56,624 bases of DNA from JBNKWA01 sp050299555 (GCA_050299555.1 JBNKWA010000065.1:1-56624); one strand, 5' to 3'; numbered from the stretch's first letter, positions 34,625-43,784 are shown. The notes: generated from the sequence alone by a model not told the origin. Made by a program: numbers and translations.

Positions 34625-35608
34625 ATGAGAAGACTGACCATGACTGCGCTTGCGCTCGGGCTCATGTCCGGGGGTGCCTGGGCCCAGGACCACGTGACGC
34701 TGCAGCTCAAATGGGTCACCCAGGCCCAGTTCGCCGGCTACTACGTCGCGCAGGAGCAGGGCTTCTATGCCGACGAGGGGCTGGAGGTGGAGATCAAGGC
34801 CGGTGGCCCCGACGTCGCGCCCACCCAGGTGATCGCCGGCGGCGGCGCCGACGTGATCGTCGAATGGATGCCGGCCGCGCTGGCCGCCCGCGAAAAGGGC
34901 CTGCCGCTGGTCAACATCGCCCAGCCGTTCAAATCCTCGGGCATGATGCTGACCTGCCGCAAGGACGCCGGCGTCGCCAGCACCGACGACTTCAAGGGCA
35001 AGACCCTGGGCGTCTGGTTCTTCGGCAACGAATACCCGTTCCTGAGCTGGATGAGCCAGCTCGGCATCCCGACGACCGGCGGCGCCGACGGGGTCGAGGT
35101 GCTCAAGCAGGGCTTCAACGTCGATCCCCTGCTGCAGAACCAGGCCGCCTGCATCTCGACCATGACCTACAACGAATACTGGCAGGTGATCGACGCCGGG
35201 CTGACCCCGGACGATCTGGTCGTGTTCAAGTACGAGGACCAGGGCGTGGCGACGCTCGAGGACGGGCTCTACGTGCTCGAGGAGAACCTTGCCGACGACG
35301 CCTTCAAGGACCGGATGGTGCGCTTCGTCCGGGCCTCGATGAAGGGCTGGAAATGGGCCGAGGAGAATCCCGACGAGGCGGCGCTGATCGTGCTCGACAA
35401 CGATGCCACCGGCGCCCAGACCGAAGCGCACCAGAAGCGGATGATGGGCGAGATCGCCAAGCTCACCGCGGGCTCGAACGGGGCGCTCGACCCGGCCGAC
35501 TACGAGCGCACGGTGGCCTCGCTGCTCTCCGGCGGCTCGGACCCGGTGATCACCAAGGCCCCCGAGGGCGCCTGGACCCACGAGATCACCGATGCGGCGC
35601 TGAACTGA
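34625..35608 (+). CDS. ABC transporter substrate-binding protein (NMT1/THI5-like)
   Basis: A 327-aa periplasmic protein with signal peptide MRRLTMTALALGLMSGGAWA. The start of the mature domain, VTLQLKWVTQAQFAGYYVAQ, and LGVWFFGNEYPFLSWM are typical of NMT1/THI5 proteins that bind pyrimidine-like ligands (HMP, riboflavin precursors). Given the RutR/pyd neighbours, a pyrimidine base, dihydropyrimidine or hydantoin is the likely cargo (inference). RBS GGGAGAAGC. Confidence 0.9.
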   Translation: MRRLTMTALALGLMSGGAWAQDHVTLQLKWVTQAQFAGYYVAQEQGFYADEGLEVEIKAGGPDVAPTQVIAGGGADVIVEWMPAALAAREKGLPLVNIAQPFKSSGMMLTCRKDAGVASTDDFKGKTLGVWFFGNEYPFLSWMSQLGIPTTGGADGVEVLKQGFNVDPLLQNQAACISTMTYNEYWQVIDAGLTPDDLVVFKYEDQGVATLEDGLYVLEENLADDAFKDRMVRFVRASMKGWKWAEENPDEAALIVLDNDATGAQTEAHQKRMMGEIAKLTAGSNGALDPADYERTVASLLSGGSDPVITKAPEGAWTHEITDAALN

Positions 35609-35648
35609 CACTCCCGGCGGGCGCTGCGGCGCCCGCCCCTCCCCCGCT

Positions 35649-36830
35649 TCAGTCCAGCGCCTGATAGACCGCGTTCCGCATGTCCTCGCCCAGCGGAATG
35701 ACCGAGCCCAGGTACTGGGTCATCACCACCCCGATCATCTCCTCCACCGGATCGATCCAGAAATAGGTCGAGGCGGCGCCCGCCCAGCCGCATTCGCCGA
35801 CCGAGCTCAGCCCGTCGCAGGCACCGGGATCGAGCATCACCCGCCCGGCGAGGCCGAAACCGTAGCCGCCCATGGGGACCGGCCCGATCGACAGCGGCAG
35901 GTGATGCCGCGGCACCCGGTTCAGCCACAGCGCCTCCACCCCCTTGCGGCTGATCAGCCGCTCGCCGCCGGCGCAGCCATCGGCCAGGAACCGCGCCAGC
36001 GCCATGTAGTCCGGCAGCGTCGAGAACAGCCCGTGCCCGCCGCGGGCGAAGTCCGCGTCATCGGCCGGGCTGGAGGCGGACGCATCGGCGGGGCGCAGCG
36101 TCTGCGGCCCTTCGGGCGCCTCCATGATCCGGTCGATGTCCGACTGGCCGAACATCGGCATCAGCCGGTGCCGCTCGGCCTCGGGCACGAAGAACCCGGT
36201 GTCGCGCAAGCCCAGCGGCGCGAAGACCCGCGCCGCCAGCACCGCGTTGAACGGCCGGTCCTCGATCAGTTCTATCACCCGCGCCACCACGTCGATGCCC
36301 ACCGAATAGCGCCAGCCGGTACCCGGATCGTAGGCCAGCGGCATCGTGGCCAGCCCGGCGACGAAATCGGCCAGCGAGTCGCTGCGGCTCAGCAGCCCCG
36401 AGCTGCGATAGAGCGCCCCGGCGGGGCAGTCGGGCAGAAAGCCGTAGGACAGGCCCGACCGGTGGCTCAGAAGCTGCGCGATGGTGATCAGGCCGCGCGC
36501 CGGCCGCCGTTTGCCGTCGGGTTCCACCACCTCCATCTGGCCGAACTCGGGCAGGTAGGCGGCCACCGGATCGGCGAGCCGCAGCCGCCCCTCCTCGACC
36601 AGCATCATCGCCACCGCCGCCACCAGCGGCTTGGTCATCGAATAGATGCGGTAGATCGGCACCTCGGGCATCGCCTTGCCGGCCGTGGCATCGGCCATGC
36701 CGGCGCGGCCCTCGGAAACGACGCCGCCGCGCCGCTCCACCCGCCACTCGATGCCCGAGAACGCCCCCGCGGCGACATGCGCCTCGGCGCGCTGCGCGAT
36801 CCGCGCCCGCCGCGCGCTGGCTGAAGTCAT
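35649..36830 (-). CDS. Serine hydrolase (beta-lactamase/esterase class C family)
   Basis: A 393-aa protein with the S-x-x-K motif YSMTKPLVAA (nucleophile Ser, about residue 65), the second-motif Tyr in GWRYSVGIDV, and the C-terminal ECGWAGAASTYFWIDP region standing in for the KTG strand. No signal peptide is obvious, so a cytoplasmic esterase (EstB type) is more likely than a beta-lactamase. ATG 36830 begins MTSASARR. Confidence 0.9.
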   Translation of the reverse strand: MTSASARRARIAQRAEAHVAAGAFSGIEWRVERRGGVVSEGRAGMADATAGKAMPEVPIYRIYSMTKPLVAAVAMMLVEEGRLRLADPVAAYLPEFGQMEVVEPDGKRRPARGLITIAQLLSHRSGLSYGFLPDCPAGALYRSSGLLSRSDSLADFVAGLATMPLAYDPGTGWRYSVGIDVVARVIELIEDRPFNAVLAARVFAPLGLRDTGFFVPEAERHRLMPMFGQSDIDRIMEAPEGPQTLRPADASASSPADDADFARGGHGLFSTLPDYMALARFLADGCAGGERLISRKGVEALWLNRVPRHHLPLSIGPVPMGGYGFGLAGRVMLDPGACDGLSSVGECGWAGAASTYFWIDPVEEMIGVVMTQYLGSVIPLGEDMRNAVYQALD

Positions 36831-36867
36831 GATCCGTCCTCCCTGCCCGTTCGCCCGCCAGCCTAGA

Positions 36868-36910
36868 GCGAAACCGGATCGGATGTGAACAAGCCGATCC
36901 CGAGCTTCGC
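36868..36910. repeat. GCGAA-CCGGATCGG palindromic repeat, copy 2
   Basis: GCGAAACCGGATCGG (36868-36882), 11-nt spacer, CCGATCCCGAGCTTCGC (36894-36910): the arms are largely complementary. It is similar in order and spacing to the copy at 17529. Confidence 0.65.
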
Positions 36911-36991
36911 TCGATGAAGACCGGGCAGCGGGCCGGAAGGGCGCCGGCGGCGGCCCCCGGGTGCCGGCAGGTCGGCAGCGCGACGCCGCCC

Positions 36992-37036
36992 CGCGCCCGG
37001 GCGCGAGGGTGGGTGGGCGGGGAGCGCCCGGGCGCG
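36992..37036 (+). repeat. G-quadruplex-loop hairpin, copy B
   Basis: Perfect 11-bp arms CGCGCCCGGGC / GCCCGGGCGCG around a 23-nt loop containing GGGTGGGTGGGCGGGG (four G runs split by single bases). The loop is identical to those of copies C and D. It lies in the divergent spacer, ~155 bp before the DUF1097 start. Confidence 0.8.
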
Positions 37037-37190
37037 TGAGGCCCCCAGCACCACCCCACCCGCTCGCCAAAGCCGTCCGACCGGCTCGCGACCAATGTCC
37101 AATTGCCGCGGTCCCGCCCGCTGCCAGAGTGGCGGGCGCGGCGACAAAGCCCGCCACGAAGGCGACGCGGCGCCGCAGGGGGATGAAACC

Positions 37191-37685
37191 ATGGGACTCA
37201 TCAACGCGCTTGCAATCTCGATCGGCGTCCTCGCGGCCGTCGCAACCTACCTCTGCCTCGGCACCCCGCTCGGGCTCCAGGTCTGGGCACTCTTCGTCGG
37301 CTGGGGTGCCTACTACCACACCGGCGGCAAGTCCGGATCGATCGGCAAGGTCGCCATCAACGCCGCCTGGGGCATGCTGGTGGCCGCCATCACGCTCTTC
37401 ATCGTCGGTTCGGTCGGCGGCTCGGTGCTGGTGACGTCGATCATCGTCGGCATCTCGGTCGTCGCACTGGTCGCCGGCGCCAATGTCGCGATCCTCGCCA
37501 CCATCCCGGCCGCGGTCTACGGCTACGCCTCGACTGCCGCCTTCGTGCTTCTGACCGGCGTCGCGCTGACCGACGTGGCCGCGCTCGGCAAGGCAGCGAT
37601 CCTGGTGCTGGTCTCGATCATCGTCGGAACGCTCTTCGGCTTCGCCTCCGAGCAGGGCGCGGGCATGCTCACCAAGAAGAGCTGA
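37191..37685 (+). CDS. DUF1097 membrane protein
   Basis: A 164-aa protein with about five membrane helices, from MGLINALAISIGVLAAVATY to VLVSIIVGTLFGFASEQG. The order and length fit DUF1097 (YhhN/YccF-unrelated small inner-membrane proteins such as YcdZ). Function unknown. ATG 37191 is chosen because GGGGGATG lies 9 nt upstream and the N-terminus then starts directly with a membrane helix. Confidence 0.83.
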   Translation: MGLINALAISIGVLAAVATYLCLGTPLGLQVWALFVGWGAYYHTGGKSGSIGKVAINAAWGMLVAAITLFIVGSVGGSVLVTSIIVGISVVALVAGANVAILATIPAAVYGYASTAAFVLLTGVALTDVAALGKAAILVLVSIIVGTLFGFASEQGAGMLTKKS

Positions 37686-37750
37686 CCCGTCGCTGTCGGC
37701 GGTCCGGTTTGGCCGGGCCGCCGGTACCCGCGGGCGATGCCAGGGGGAGC

Positions 37751-38647
37751 TCAGCGCCCCTCGGCCACCCGCATCAGGTACTGGCCGTAACCGGTCTTCA
37801 GGTACGGCTTCGCCAGCGCCCGCAGCGCGCCCGCATCGATCCAGCCCTGGCGGAAGGCGATCTCCTCGGGGCAGCTCACCTTCAGGTTCTGCCGGGTCTC
37901 GATGGTGCGGACGAAATTGGCCGCCTCCAGCAGGCTGTCATGGGTGCCGGTGTCGAGCCAGGCAAAGCCCCGGCCCATGCGCTCGACGCCCAGCAACCCC
38001 TCATCGAGATAGCTGGCCAGCAGCGAGGTGATCTCCAGCTCGCCCCGCTCGGACGGCTGCACCTGTTTCGCCCGCGCCGGCGCCGAGCCGTCGAGCACAT
38101 AAAGCCCGGTCACCGCATAGTCGGACTTGGGCTGCTTCGGCTTTTCCTCGATCGACAGCGCCTTGTAGGCGGCATCGAACTCGACCACGCCGTAGCGCTC
38201 GGGATCGGCCACCTGATAACCGAAGACGGTGCCCCCGGTCTCGCGCGCGCTGGCGGCGATCAGCATTTCCGGCAGGCCGTGGCCGAAGAAGACGTTGTCG
38301 CCAAGCACCATGGTCGACGCGGCGCCGGCGAGGAAGTCCTCGGCCAGCAGGTACGCCTGCGCCAGCCCGTCGGGCGAGGGCTGGGCGATGTACTCGAAGC
38401 GCATGCCCCACTGGCTGCCGTCGCCCAGCAGCCCGGAAAACGCCGCCTGGTCGCGCGGCGTGGTGATTACCGCCACCTCGCGGATGCCCGACAGCATCAG
38501 GACCGACAGCGGATAATAGATCATCGGCTTGTCGTAGAGCGGCAGAAGCTGCTTCGAGACCGCATGGGTGATCGGATAGAGCCGAGTGCCCGAGCCGCCG
38601 GCGAGGATGATGCCCTTGCGGGACGACGAGCCGGGGATGACGTTCAT
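37751..38647 (-). CDS. rfbA: Glucose-1-phosphate thymidylyltransferase
   Basis: A 298-aa nucleotidyltransferase forming dTDP-glucose. N-terminal GIILAGGSGTRLYPIT, QPSPDGLAQAYL, LGDNVFFGHGL and EEKPKQPKSDYAVTGLYV are all typical of RmlA. The ATG overlaps the rfbD stop (ATGA). It is the last gene of rfbC-rfbB-rfbD-rfbA, all minus strand and coupled, supplying dTDP-L-rhamnose for surface polysaccharide. Confidence 0.96.
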   Translation of the reverse strand: MNVIPGSSSRKGIILAGGSGTRLYPITHAVSKQLLPLYDKPMIYYPLSVLMLSGIREVAVITTPRDQAAFSGLLGDGSQWGMRFEYIAQPSPDGLAQAYLLAEDFLAGAASTMVLGDNVFFGHGLPEMLIAASARETGGTVFGYQVADPERYGVVEFDAAYKALSIEEKPKQPKSDYAVTGLYVLDGSAPARAKQVQPSERGELEITSLLASYLDEGLLGVERMGRGFAWLDTGTHDSLLEAANFVRTIETRQNLKVSCPEEIAFRQGWIDAGALRALAKPYLKTGYGQYLMRVAEGR

Positions 38648-39519
38648 GCGGGTGCCTCGGCCAGTGCCTTCAGGATGTCTTTCAGGTGCGCCCGCCAGTC
38701 GGGCTGCGCGATGCCATAGGCGTCGTGGATGCGGCTGCAGTCGAGCACCGAATTGGCCGGCCGTTTCGCCGGCGTCGGGTAGTCCGACGACGGGATGTGC
38801 CGGATCGTGGGCACGGCCGGCCAGCCGCAACCGGCAAAGATCGCCTCGGCAAAGCCGGCCCAGTGGGTGGCCGGCGCGCCGGCGAAGTGAAAGACCCCGT
38901 CGACGCCCTTTCCGGCGCCATAGGCCTTCGCCACCGTCAGCAGCGCATCGGCGATGGCGCCCGCGGGCGTCGGCCCGCCGAACTGGTCGTCGACCACGGT
39001 CAGCTCGCCCCGCCCCGCCCCGACCCTCAGCATGGTCTTCACGAAATTGGCGCTGTGGGCGGAAAACACCCAGGCCGTCCGCAGCGTCGCATAGGCGCCG
39101 CCGGCGGCGGCCACCAGCTCCTCGCCTTCCAGCTTGGTGCGGCCATAGGCGCCGAGCGGCCCGGTGGCATCGTCCTCGCGCCACGGCCGCCCGGGGCTGC
39201 CGTCGAAGACATAGTCGGTGGAGATGTGCAGGAACGGCAGGCCCTTCGCCGCCGCCGCGGCGACCATGGCGCCGGGGGTGGTGGCGTTGATGGCGCGGGC
39301 CAGCGGCTCTTCGGTCTCGGCCTTGTCGACGGCGGTATAGGCGGCGGCGTTGATCACCACGTCGGCATCGGTGGCCGCGATCAGTCCGGCCGACAGCTCC
39401 GGCTTGGTGAAATCCGCCTCCTCGGGGCCGATCAGCTCGATCGCCACCCCCTGCGCCGGCCCGCGCAGGTCGAGCTCGGTGCCCACCTGCCCGTAGCGGC
39501 CGAAGACCAGCGCCTTCAT
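38644..39519 (-). CDS. rfbD: dTDP-4-dehydrorhamnose reductase
   Basis: A 291-aa SDR that reduces dTDP-4-keto-L-rhamnose to dTDP-L-rhamnose. NAD(P) motif FGRYGQVGTEL, VVINAAAYTAVDKAE, HISTDYVFDG, catalytic YGRTKLEGE. The usual first Gly of the nucleotide motif is followed by Arg-Tyr, as in several RmlD. It overlaps rfbB upstream and rfbA downstream by ATGA. Confidence 0.95.
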   Translation of the reverse strand: MKALVFGRYGQVGTELDLRGPAQGVAIELIGPEEADFTKPELSAGLIAATDADVVINAAAYTAVDKAETEEPLARAINATTPGAMVAAAAAKGLPFLHISTDYVFDGSPGRPWREDDATGPLGAYGRTKLEGEELVAAAGGAYATLRTAWVFSAHSANFVKTMLRVGAGRGELTVVDDQFGGPTPAGAIADALLTVAKAYGAGKGVDGVFHFAGAPATHWAGFAEAIFAGCGWPAVPTIRHIPSSDYPTPAKRPANSVLDCSRIHDAYGIAQPDWRAHLKDILKALAEAPA

Positions 39520-40574
39520 GCCCGCTTCTCCGACGCCAGGCCCAGCCGCTCGCCGACGCCGTGCTGCTGCTGGATCGTCTGCCACCAGCGCCGGTTGTCG
39601 AGGAACCAGGCGACCGTCCGCTCCAGCCCCTCGTCCAGGGTCACGCTCGGGGACCAGCCCAGCTCGGCCCGGATCTTCGAGGCGTCGATGGCATAGCGCA
39701 GATCGTGTCCCGGCCGGTCGGCGACGAATTCGATCAGCCTCTCGTGCGGCGCGCCCTCGGGGTGCCTCTCGTCCAGGATGGCGCAGATCTTGGTCACCAG
39801 GTCGATGTTCCGGGCCTCGGCATTGCCGCCGATATTGTAGGTCTCGCCCGGCACGCCCTTCAGCACCACGGTCAGCAGCGCCCGGGCGTGATCCTCGACG
39901 AACAGCCAGTCGCGCACGTTCAGCCCCCGGCCATAGACCGGGATCGGCCGCCCGGCCAGCGCCGACAGGATCACCACCGGGATCAGCTTTTCCGGATAGT
40001 GATAGGGCCCGTAGTTGTTCGAGCAGTTGGTGACCAGCACCGGCAGCCCATAGGTCTCGCCCCAGGCCCGCACCAGATGGTCGGACCCCGCCTTCGACGC
40101 CGAATAGGGCGAGTTCGGCGCATAGGGCGTCTCCTCGGTGAAAAGCCCGGTCTCGCCCAGCGTGCCATAGACCTCGTCGGTGGAGATGTGGTGGAACCGG
40201 AAGGCCTGCTTTTCCGCCGCCGGCAGCCGCGACCAGTGGCCGCGCGCCGCCTCCAGCATGGTGAAGGTGCCCACGAGGTTGGTCTCGATGAAGGTGCCGG
40301 GGCCGTCGATGGACCGGTCGACATGGCTTTCGGCGGCAAGGTGCATCACCGCGTCCGGGTGGTGCCGGGCGAAGATCGCGTCGACCGCCGCGCGGTCGCA
40401 GATATCGGCCTGCTCGAAGGCGTGCAGCGGACTGTCCGCCACCGGCTCCAGGTTCGTCAGCGACCCGGCATAGGTCAGCTTGTCCAGGGTCACCACATGA
40501 TGGCCCGCGGCCACCGCCTCGCGTACCACGGCCGAGCCGATGAAGCCCGCGCCACCCGTCACCAGAATCTTCAT
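39516..40574 (-). CDS. rfbB: dTDP-glucose 4,6-dehydratase
   Basis: A 352-aa extended SDR: TGGAGFIGSAVVREAV at the N-terminus, HLAAESHVDRSIDGP, the STDEVYG segment with active-site Asp/Glu, and catalytic PYSASKAGSDHLVRAW (Tyr/Lys). Converts dTDP-glucose to the 4-keto-6-deoxy sugar. Its ATG directly follows the rfbC stop with no gap. Confidence 0.96.
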   Translation of the reverse strand: MKILVTGGAGFIGSAVVREAVAAGHHVVTLDKLTYAGSLTNLEPVADSPLHAFEQADICDRAAVDAIFARHHPDAVMHLAAESHVDRSIDGPGTFIETNLVGTFTMLEAARGHWSRLPAAEKQAFRFHHISTDEVYGTLGETGLFTEETPYAPNSPYSASKAGSDHLVRAWGETYGLPVLVTNCSNNYGPYHYPEKLIPVVILSALAGRPIPVYGRGLNVRDWLFVEDHARALLTVVLKGVPGETYNIGGNAEARNIDLVTKICAILDERHPEGAPHERLIEFVADRPGHDLRYAIDASKIRAELGWSPSVTLDEGLERTVAWFLDNRRWWQTIQQQHGVGERLGLASEKRA

Positions 40575-41138
40575 TCAGCCCTCGTAATTGAACGGCGATT
40601 GCCAGTCGGCAAAGCGCGGCGCCGCCTCGTCCTTGGCCGACAGCACCGGAATGCGGCCCGCAAGCCGCCAGTCGATGGCCAGATCGGGATCGGACCACAG
40701 CACCGACCCGTCGGCCGGCTGGTTGTAGGGCCCGTCCACCTTGTAAAGCACCAGCGTGTCGGGCTCGAGCGTCACCAGCCCGTGCAGGAAGCCCTTCGGG
40801 ATCAGGATCTGGGCGCCGTTGGCGGCGCTGATCTCCTCGGCGATCCATTGGCCGTAGCTCGGCGAGCCGACCCGGGCATCCACCGCCACGTCGAGGATCG
40901 CGCCCCTGGCGCAGCGCACCAGCTTGGTCTGGGCGAAGGGCGGCGCCTGGTAATGCAGGCCGCGCAGGGTGCCGACGGTCGCCGACAGGCTCTCGTTGTC
41001 CTGCATGAAGGCAAAGTCCAGCCCCGCCTCGGCCAGGCGAACGGCATTGAAGGTCTCGCAGAAATAGCCGCGGTCATCGCCGAAGCGGCGCGGGGTGATG
41101 ACCTTCACACCCGCCAGCGCGGTTTCCCTGATCTGCAT
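40575..41138 (-). CDS. rfbC: dTDP-4-dehydrorhamnose 3,5-epimerase
   Basis: A 187-aa cupin-fold epimerase. FGDDRGYFCETF, QDNESLSATVGTLRGLHYQ with the catalytic His/Asp pair region, and PKGFLHGLVTLEPD fit RmlC. I chose ATG 41138 (MQIRETALAG); the 24-residue upstream extension is not conserved. First gene of the rfbCBDA operon, whose promoter must lie in the 325-bp spacer upstream. Confidence 0.95.
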   Translation of the reverse strand: MQIRETALAGVKVITPRRFGDDRGYFCETFNAVRLAEAGLDFAFMQDNESLSATVGTLRGLHYQAPPFAQTKLVRCARGAILDVAVDARVGSPSYGQWIAEEISAANGAQILIPKGFLHGLVTLEPDTLVLYKVDGPYNQPADGSVLWSDPDLAIDWRLAGRIPVLSAKDEAAPRFADWQSPFNYEG

Positions 41139-41463
41139 CCGGCCTGCCCCTTCGATCCTTGCGGCTGCCGCTTTAGCGGTGTCGCGGCCGACTTCCAAGA
41201 CCCCGATCACCTGGTCCGGTTAATCCGGCCCCTACGGCGGGCGATGGTCTTTCACCGCAATGCAGCAGGAATGTGACGCGGGCGGGAACGTTTCCCTCGA
41301 TCGCGCACCCCGCGTCGCATCCGGGGCGCGAGGGTGGGTGGGCGGGGAGCGGCCCGGACGGGACGCGGGGCGCGCGATCCACCACCGGCCGGGGCGTCTC
41401 ATCTTCCAAAAGTGTGACATCCCTTGCCGGCGGGGCGCAGCCGGCCCGCCCGGCGCCCGGCGG
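41139..41463. other. Spacer between rfbC and betA with hairpin copy C
   Basis: 325 bp without a gene. It contains the long inverted repeat at 41299-41379 and, nearer rfbC (41215-41290), a less GC-rich stretch that may carry the rfb promoter on the minus strand. Nothing else recognised. Confidence 0.6.
41299..41379 (+). repeat. G-quadruplex-loop hairpin, copy C (longest arms)
   Basis: Arms of 29 nt (41299-41327 and 41351-41379) are complementary with about four mismatches and begin/end with GATCGCGC. They enclose the 23-nt loop with GGGTGGGTGGGCGGGG. This is the fullest copy of the family. Confidence 0.8.
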
Positions 41464-43128
41464 TCAGCGGTCGCTTTCCTGCCAGCGCGGATTGATCCAG
41501 GGGCCGCGATTGTCCCTCGGCAAGGGCGGCCGGCCGAGGATCATGTCCGCCGCCTTCTCGCCGGTCATGATCGACGGCGCGTTGAGGTTGCCGTTGGTGA
41601 CCCGCGGAAAGATCGAGCTGTCGGCGACCCGCAGGCCATCGATCCCGATCACCCGGCATTCGGGGTCCACCACCGCCATGGGGTCGTCCGCCCGCCCCAT
41701 CCGCGCCGTGCCGCAGGGATGGAACGCGCTCTCGGCATGCTCGCGCACGAAGGCGTCCAGACCGGCATCCGAGAACACCCCTTCGCCCGGCATGATCTCA
41801 TGCCCCGAGAAGGCCCGGAACGGCGGCTGGGCGAAGACCTCGCGCGCCGCCCGGATGGCGGCGCGGAACTCCACCCAGTCGTCGGGATGGCTCATGTAGT
41901 TGAACCGGATCAGCGGCGCGTCGGACGGATCGGCGCTTTTCAGCACCACATGCCCGCGCGACTTCGACCGCATCGGCCCGACATGGGCCTGGAACCCGTG
42001 CCCCTCGGCCACCGCCCGGCCGTCATAGCGCACCGCCATGGGCAGGAAGTGGAACTGGATGTCGGGATAGTCGATCCCGGCGGCCGAGCGGATGAAGGCC
42101 GCGCTCTCGAAATGGTTGGTGGCGCCGGGACCGGTCTTGGTCAGCAGCCATTGCAGCCCGATCCGCGCCTTCGAGAACAGGCCCCAGTAGCGGTAGAGCG
42201 TGATCGGCTGCAGCGAGGCGCGCTGCACGTAGACCTCGAGATGGTCCTGCAGGTTCTGGCCCACGCCCGGCCGGTCGGCGACAACGTCGATGCCGTGCTG
42301 CCGCAACTGCGCCGCAGGGCCGATCCCCGACAGCATCAGCAGTTTCGGCGTGTTGAAGGCGGAGGCCGACAGGATCACCTCGCGCCGCGCCCGCACCTCG
42401 ATGCGGCGCCGGCCGCGGCTGACCTCGACGCCCACGGCACGACCCTTCTCGATCATCACCCGCCGCGCCATCGCCCACAGGATGCTGCAGTTCTTCCGCT
42501 TCAGGGCGGGCCTCAGATAGGCGTTGGCGGTGGACCAGCGCCGGCCCTTCCAGACCGTCTGCTCCATGGCCCCGAAGCCTTCCTGCTTGAAGCCGTTATA
42601 GTCCGCCGTGCCCTCGTAGCCGGCCGCCTTCCCGGCATCGACGAAGGCGTGGTAGAGCGGGTTCTGCCGTGGCCCGCGGGTGACGTGCAGCGGCCCCGAC
42701 GTGCCCCGCCATGCGGGATCGAACCCGTTGCCGTTGCCCGGGTGCCAGTTCTCCATCCGGATGAAATAGGGCAGCACGTCGGCATGGCCCCAGCCGGTCG
42801 CGCCGCTCTTTTCCCAATGGTCGAAGTCGCGGGCATGGCCGCGCACATAGACCATGCCATTGATCGAGGACGAGCCGCCCAGCACCCGGCCGCGCGGGGC
42901 GGCCAGCCGGCGGTTGTTCAGGTTCGGCTCGGGCTCGGTCTCGTAGCCCCAGTCGTACCACGACATGTTCATGGGATAGCTCAGCGCCGCCGGCATCTGG
43001 ATGAACGGCCCCCAGTCGCTGCCGCCGGCCTCGATGACGATCACCGAATGGCGGCCGTCCTCGGCCAGCCGGTAGGCCAGCGCCGCACCGGCCGACCCCG
43101 ATCCGACGATGACGAAATCCGCTTCCAT
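41464..43128 (-). CDS. betA: Choline dehydrogenase (GMC oxidoreductase)
   Basis: A 554-aa FAD enzyme that oxidises choline to betaine aldehyde. N-terminal FAD motif FVIVGSGSAGAALAYRLAED, GMC signature 1 RGRVLGGSSSINGMVYVRG, signature 2 near SASAFNTPKLLMLSGIG, catalytic His in FHPCGTARMG. It starts 1 nt after the stop of the GST gene, and the whole group betI-betB-GST-betA is on one strand. Confidence 0.95.
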   Translation of the reverse strand: MEADFVIVGSGSAGAALAYRLAEDGRHSVIVIEAGGSDWGPFIQMPAALSYPMNMSWYDWGYETEPEPNLNNRRLAAPRGRVLGGSSSINGMVYVRGHARDFDHWEKSGATGWGHADVLPYFIRMENWHPGNGNGFDPAWRGTSGPLHVTRGPRQNPLYHAFVDAGKAAGYEGTADYNGFKQEGFGAMEQTVWKGRRWSTANAYLRPALKRKNCSILWAMARRVMIEKGRAVGVEVSRGRRRIEVRARREVILSASAFNTPKLLMLSGIGPAAQLRQHGIDVVADRPGVGQNLQDHLEVYVQRASLQPITLYRYWGLFSKARIGLQWLLTKTGPGATNHFESAAFIRSAAGIDYPDIQFHFLPMAVRYDGRAVAEGHGFQAHVGPMRSKSRGHVVLKSADPSDAPLIRFNYMSHPDDWVEFRAAIRAAREVFAQPPFRAFSGHEIMPGEGVFSDAGLDAFVREHAESAFHPCGTARMGRADDPMAVVDPECRVIGIDGLRVADSSIFPRVTNGNLNAPSIMTGEKAADMILGRPPLPRDNRGPWINPRWQESDR

Positions 43129-43129
43129 C

Positions 43130-43771
43130 TCAGACCGCCCTCAGGCTGTCATAGGACACCATCACATGGGCGCGGTAGGCGGGCCGCTCCATCAGCCGGG
43201 CATGGTAGCGTTCCAGCGCCGGCCGTTCGGGGCGCCCGATGTCGATGTCGAAATATCGGTAGAGCACGTGGCCGGCCCAGATGTCGGCCGGGGTGAAATC
43301 CGGCCCGGCCAGCCATTCGGAACCGGCGAGCCGCGCCTCGAGCACCGCGGTCCGCGCCTCGAACTGCGCCAGCCCCGCCTGCAGCCGTTCGGGGTCGCGC
43401 TCGGCCGCCGGCGTCCGCACCACGGCCCAGAAGATCGGCGCGGTAAAGGCGGCGGCGACACTCCACTTGGCCCACTCCGCCCACATGTCCACGCAGGCCC
43501 GGGCCTGCGGGTCCTCGGGCCAGAACGGATCGCTGCCGTACCGGCCGGCAAGGTAGCGCACGATCGCCGCACTCTCCCAGATCGGCGGCCCGTCGCCGTC
43601 GACCAGAACCGGGATCCGCCCATGCGGGTTCATGGCCCGGAATTCGGCGGTGTCGAGGCCGCCATGCACGTGGCCATAGTCGCGCCGGTCGGCCTCCAGG
43701 CCCAGTTCGGCCAGGCACCACATCACCGCCTGCACGTTCGAGGACGTCGCGCGACCGTAGACGGTAATCAT
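43130..43771 (-). CDS. Glutathione S-transferase family protein inside the bet operon
   Basis: A 213-aa protein with a thioredoxin-fold N-terminal domain (MITVYGRATSSNVQAVMWCL; NPHGRIPVLVDGD; the glutathione-binding WESAAIVRYLAGRYG) and a helical C-terminal domain. Ser/Asn in ATSSNVQ probably takes the catalytic place. It begins 13 nt after the betB stop and ends 1 nt before betA. Substrate unknown; co-expression with choline oxidation is likely. Confidence 0.9.
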   Translation of the reverse strand: MITVYGRATSSNVQAVMWCLAELGLEADRRDYGHVHGGLDTAEFRAMNPHGRIPVLVDGDGPPIWESAAIVRYLAGRYGSDPFWPEDPQARACVDMWAEWAKWSVAAAFTAPIFWAVVRTPAAERDPERLQAGLAQFEARTAVLEARLAGSEWLAGPDFTPADIWAGHVLYRYFDIDIGRPERPALERYHARLMERPAYRAHVMVSYDSLRAV

Positions 43772-43784
43772 CGATCCGCCCGCC

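Larger units (their letters stand above)
36831..37190. other. Divergent spacer holding two repeat elements
   Basis: A 360-bp gene-free interval between the serine hydrolase and the DUF1097 gene. It contains the GCGAA/CCGGATCGG palindrome (36868-36910) and G-rich hairpin copy B (36992-37036). The right end (37095-37190) supplies the DUF1097 promoter and a GGGGGA ribosome site. Confidence 0.6.

Noticed and set aside
39561..41276. 571-aa plus-strand frame across rfbB/rfbC
   Set aside because: Shadow of the well-defined minus-strand rfb genes.
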